Assembly: GCA_027186245.1 (NCBI GenBank)
Contig: CP114496.1
Location: 5,423,501-5,487,500, forward strand
DNA length: 64,000 nt
DNA from: Coriaria nepalensis
Lineage: Eukaryota > Streptophyta > Magnoliopsida > Cucurbitales > Coriariaceae
Direction of reading: 5' to 3'
Each line of letters opens with the position of its first letter. Position 1 is the stretch's first letter. Made by a program: the position numbers and the translations under genes. Positions 63,756 through 64,000 of this stretch are shown in pieces. The notes below the pieces were generated by a model. It saw only the letters and a list, made by a program, of their open reading frames with translations. It was not told the DNA's origin and ran no database searches.

Positions 63756-64000
63756 ATTCAACGAATTCTATTTTCGCACTACAAACACAGGTTTTGGGCA
63801 TAACTTGCAAATGATCAATGCAAGGAAAGTGTGCATTAGTTTAGCCTTAAAATCATTTTAATGAGTCATTTCAGGTCAATAGCATATTTCATAGCATATT
63901 CAACGAATTCTATTTTCGCACTACAAACACAGGTTTTGGGCATAACTTGCAAATGATCAATGCAAGGAAAGTGTGCATTAGTTTAACCTTAAAATCATTT
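63613..64000. repeat. Consecutive B monomers with catattc junctions
   Basis: Three B monomers in a row (63613, 63756, 63898), each preceded or followed by the catattc junction that elsewhere leads into C. The first two share cattttaatgag and caatagcat, with markers at 63712 and 63854, 142 bp apart. This looks like a fresh single-monomer duplication. Confidence 0.85.
63898..64000. repeat. Partial monomer at the right edge
   Basis: The last 103 bases are the 5' part of a B-type monomer with an attcaacg start, cut at phase 103. The array continues beyond the right edge. Confidence 0.95.

Larger units (their letters stand above)
1..64000. repeat. 142-bp satellite array filling the window
   Basis: The motif gttgaacgaattc, or a close variant, recurs at 141, 283, 425, 567, 709 and onward to 63898 with 142-bp spacing. 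I checked the register at many points. The count is 140 bases of a first cut monomer, 449 complete monomers (eight of 141 bp, seven of 143 bp, the rest 142 bp) and 103 bases of a last cut monomer, which sums to exactly 64,000. All copies point the same way. The consensus has 47 G/C in 142 positions (33%). There is no unique spacer, inserted element or inversion. Family knowledge: arrays like this are typical of eukaryotic centromeric or other constitutive heterochromatin. The chromosomal position here is inferred. I do not recognise the family name. Confidence 0.98.
60488..64000. repeat. Block 10: twelve-monomer higher-order repeat
   Basis: Two head-to-tail copies of a 1,705-bp unit (60488-62192 and 62193-63755, the second losing its last C monomer) are followed by B monomers to the edge. 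Each unit joins a six-monomer cassette with catgagtttaacc and atatgtcaaagg to a six-monomer cassette with gcaattgatc and attacgttt. Shared private variants such as gaacgaagtc (61345 and 63050) and cttaca (about 61,388 and 63,093) lie exactly 1,705 bp apart. Confidence 0.9.

Noticed and set aside
63572..63814. Open frame of 80 codons on the plus strand
   Set aside because: It crosses the 143-bp monomer at 63613, whose extra base changes the reading frame, and it encodes the translated satellite twice. 142 is not a multiple of three, so any frame meets all three frames of the monomer within 426 bases and is soon closed.
1..64000. CRISPR array
   Set aside because: There are no short direct repeats separated by unique spacers. 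The whole 142-bp unit is repeated and all positions are similarly conserved.
1..64000. Transposon, LTR or other insertion within the array
   Set aside because: The 142-bp register is continuous from start to end, with only single-base length changes, so there is no room for an insertion.
1..64000. Orientation switch or inverted duplication
   Set aside because: Every monomer start I located has the gttgaacgaattc motif or its variant on the plus strand. I saw no reverse-complement block.
1..64000. rRNA, tRNA or other RNA genes
   Set aside because: No cloverleaf, rRNA-like or pol III A/B-box arrangement was seen. Sequence complexity is limited to variants of one 142-bp monomer.
1..64000. Assignment to a named plant or animal satellite family or species
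   Set aside because: The monomer length and AT content are compatible with many eukaryotes, and I could not match the sequence to a family I know. Naming one would be a guess.

Overview
The whole 64,000-base window is one uninterrupted tandem satellite array. It holds 449 complete monomers plus a cut monomer at each edge, all in the same orientation. The modal monomer is 142 bp and about 67% A+T, and nearly every copy carries one EcoRI site. Taking the g of the motif gttgaacgaattc as monomer phase 1, monomers start at -1 (just outside the window), 141, 283 and so on to 63898. Eight monomers are 141 bp and seven are 143 bp. This bookkeeping closes exactly on 64,000 bases. I see no protein gene, RNA gene, transposon, inverted segment or non-satellite spacer.

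An array of this size, regularity and higher-order structure points to a eukaryotic nuclear chromosome, in centromeric, pericentromeric or other constitutive heterochromatin. I do not recognise the family and cannot name the species or kingdom. Many recurrent variants at the two CpGs of the monomer are C-to-T or G-to-A transitions, which fits a genome that methylates CpG (a plant, a vertebrate or another methylating lineage).

Monomers fall into six recurring types, told apart mainly at phases 35-43, 55-63, 74, 89-91 and 118-120. They are A (loop catggctat), B (aatgatcaa with aaagtg, taacc and tcagg), C (catggccaa), D (gtgc, loop aatggtcaa, tagcc), E (aggattt, atacc, tgcaacg) and F (a D/B/A mosaic). 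A B-C-D-A order recurs.

Layout: 1-4116 is a mixed A-E region with 12-monomer-spaced duplicates. 4117-9795 is a five-monomer (710 bp) higher-order repeat in two clusters. 9796-12065 is A/B/C. 12066-16041 is D/C-rich with a six-monomer unit. 16042-17603 is a copy of sequence found about 14 kb upstream. 17604-27399 is built from overlapping duplications offset by 2,839, 3,407 and 1,846 bp. 27400-39612 is the most homogeneous part, almost all type A with F monomers and three B-C-D islands. 38903-43586 is a 17-monomer (2,413 bp) tandem repeat. 42877-49692 is a duplication offset by 3,550 then 3,266 bp. 51966-54521 is a nine-monomer (1,278 bp) tandem repeat. 60488-63755 is a twelve-monomer (1,705 bp) higher-order repeat made of two six-monomer cassettes that also occur separately upstream.

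The array therefore has many local higher-order periods rather than one global period. This is what repeated unequal exchange or segmental amplification would leave. Within the monomer, the most notable conserved elements are a 6-bp inverted repeat around a type-specific 9-base loop and an exact match to the GCN4/AP-1 bZIP core, ATGAGTCAT, in most copies. No function for either can be shown from sequence alone.
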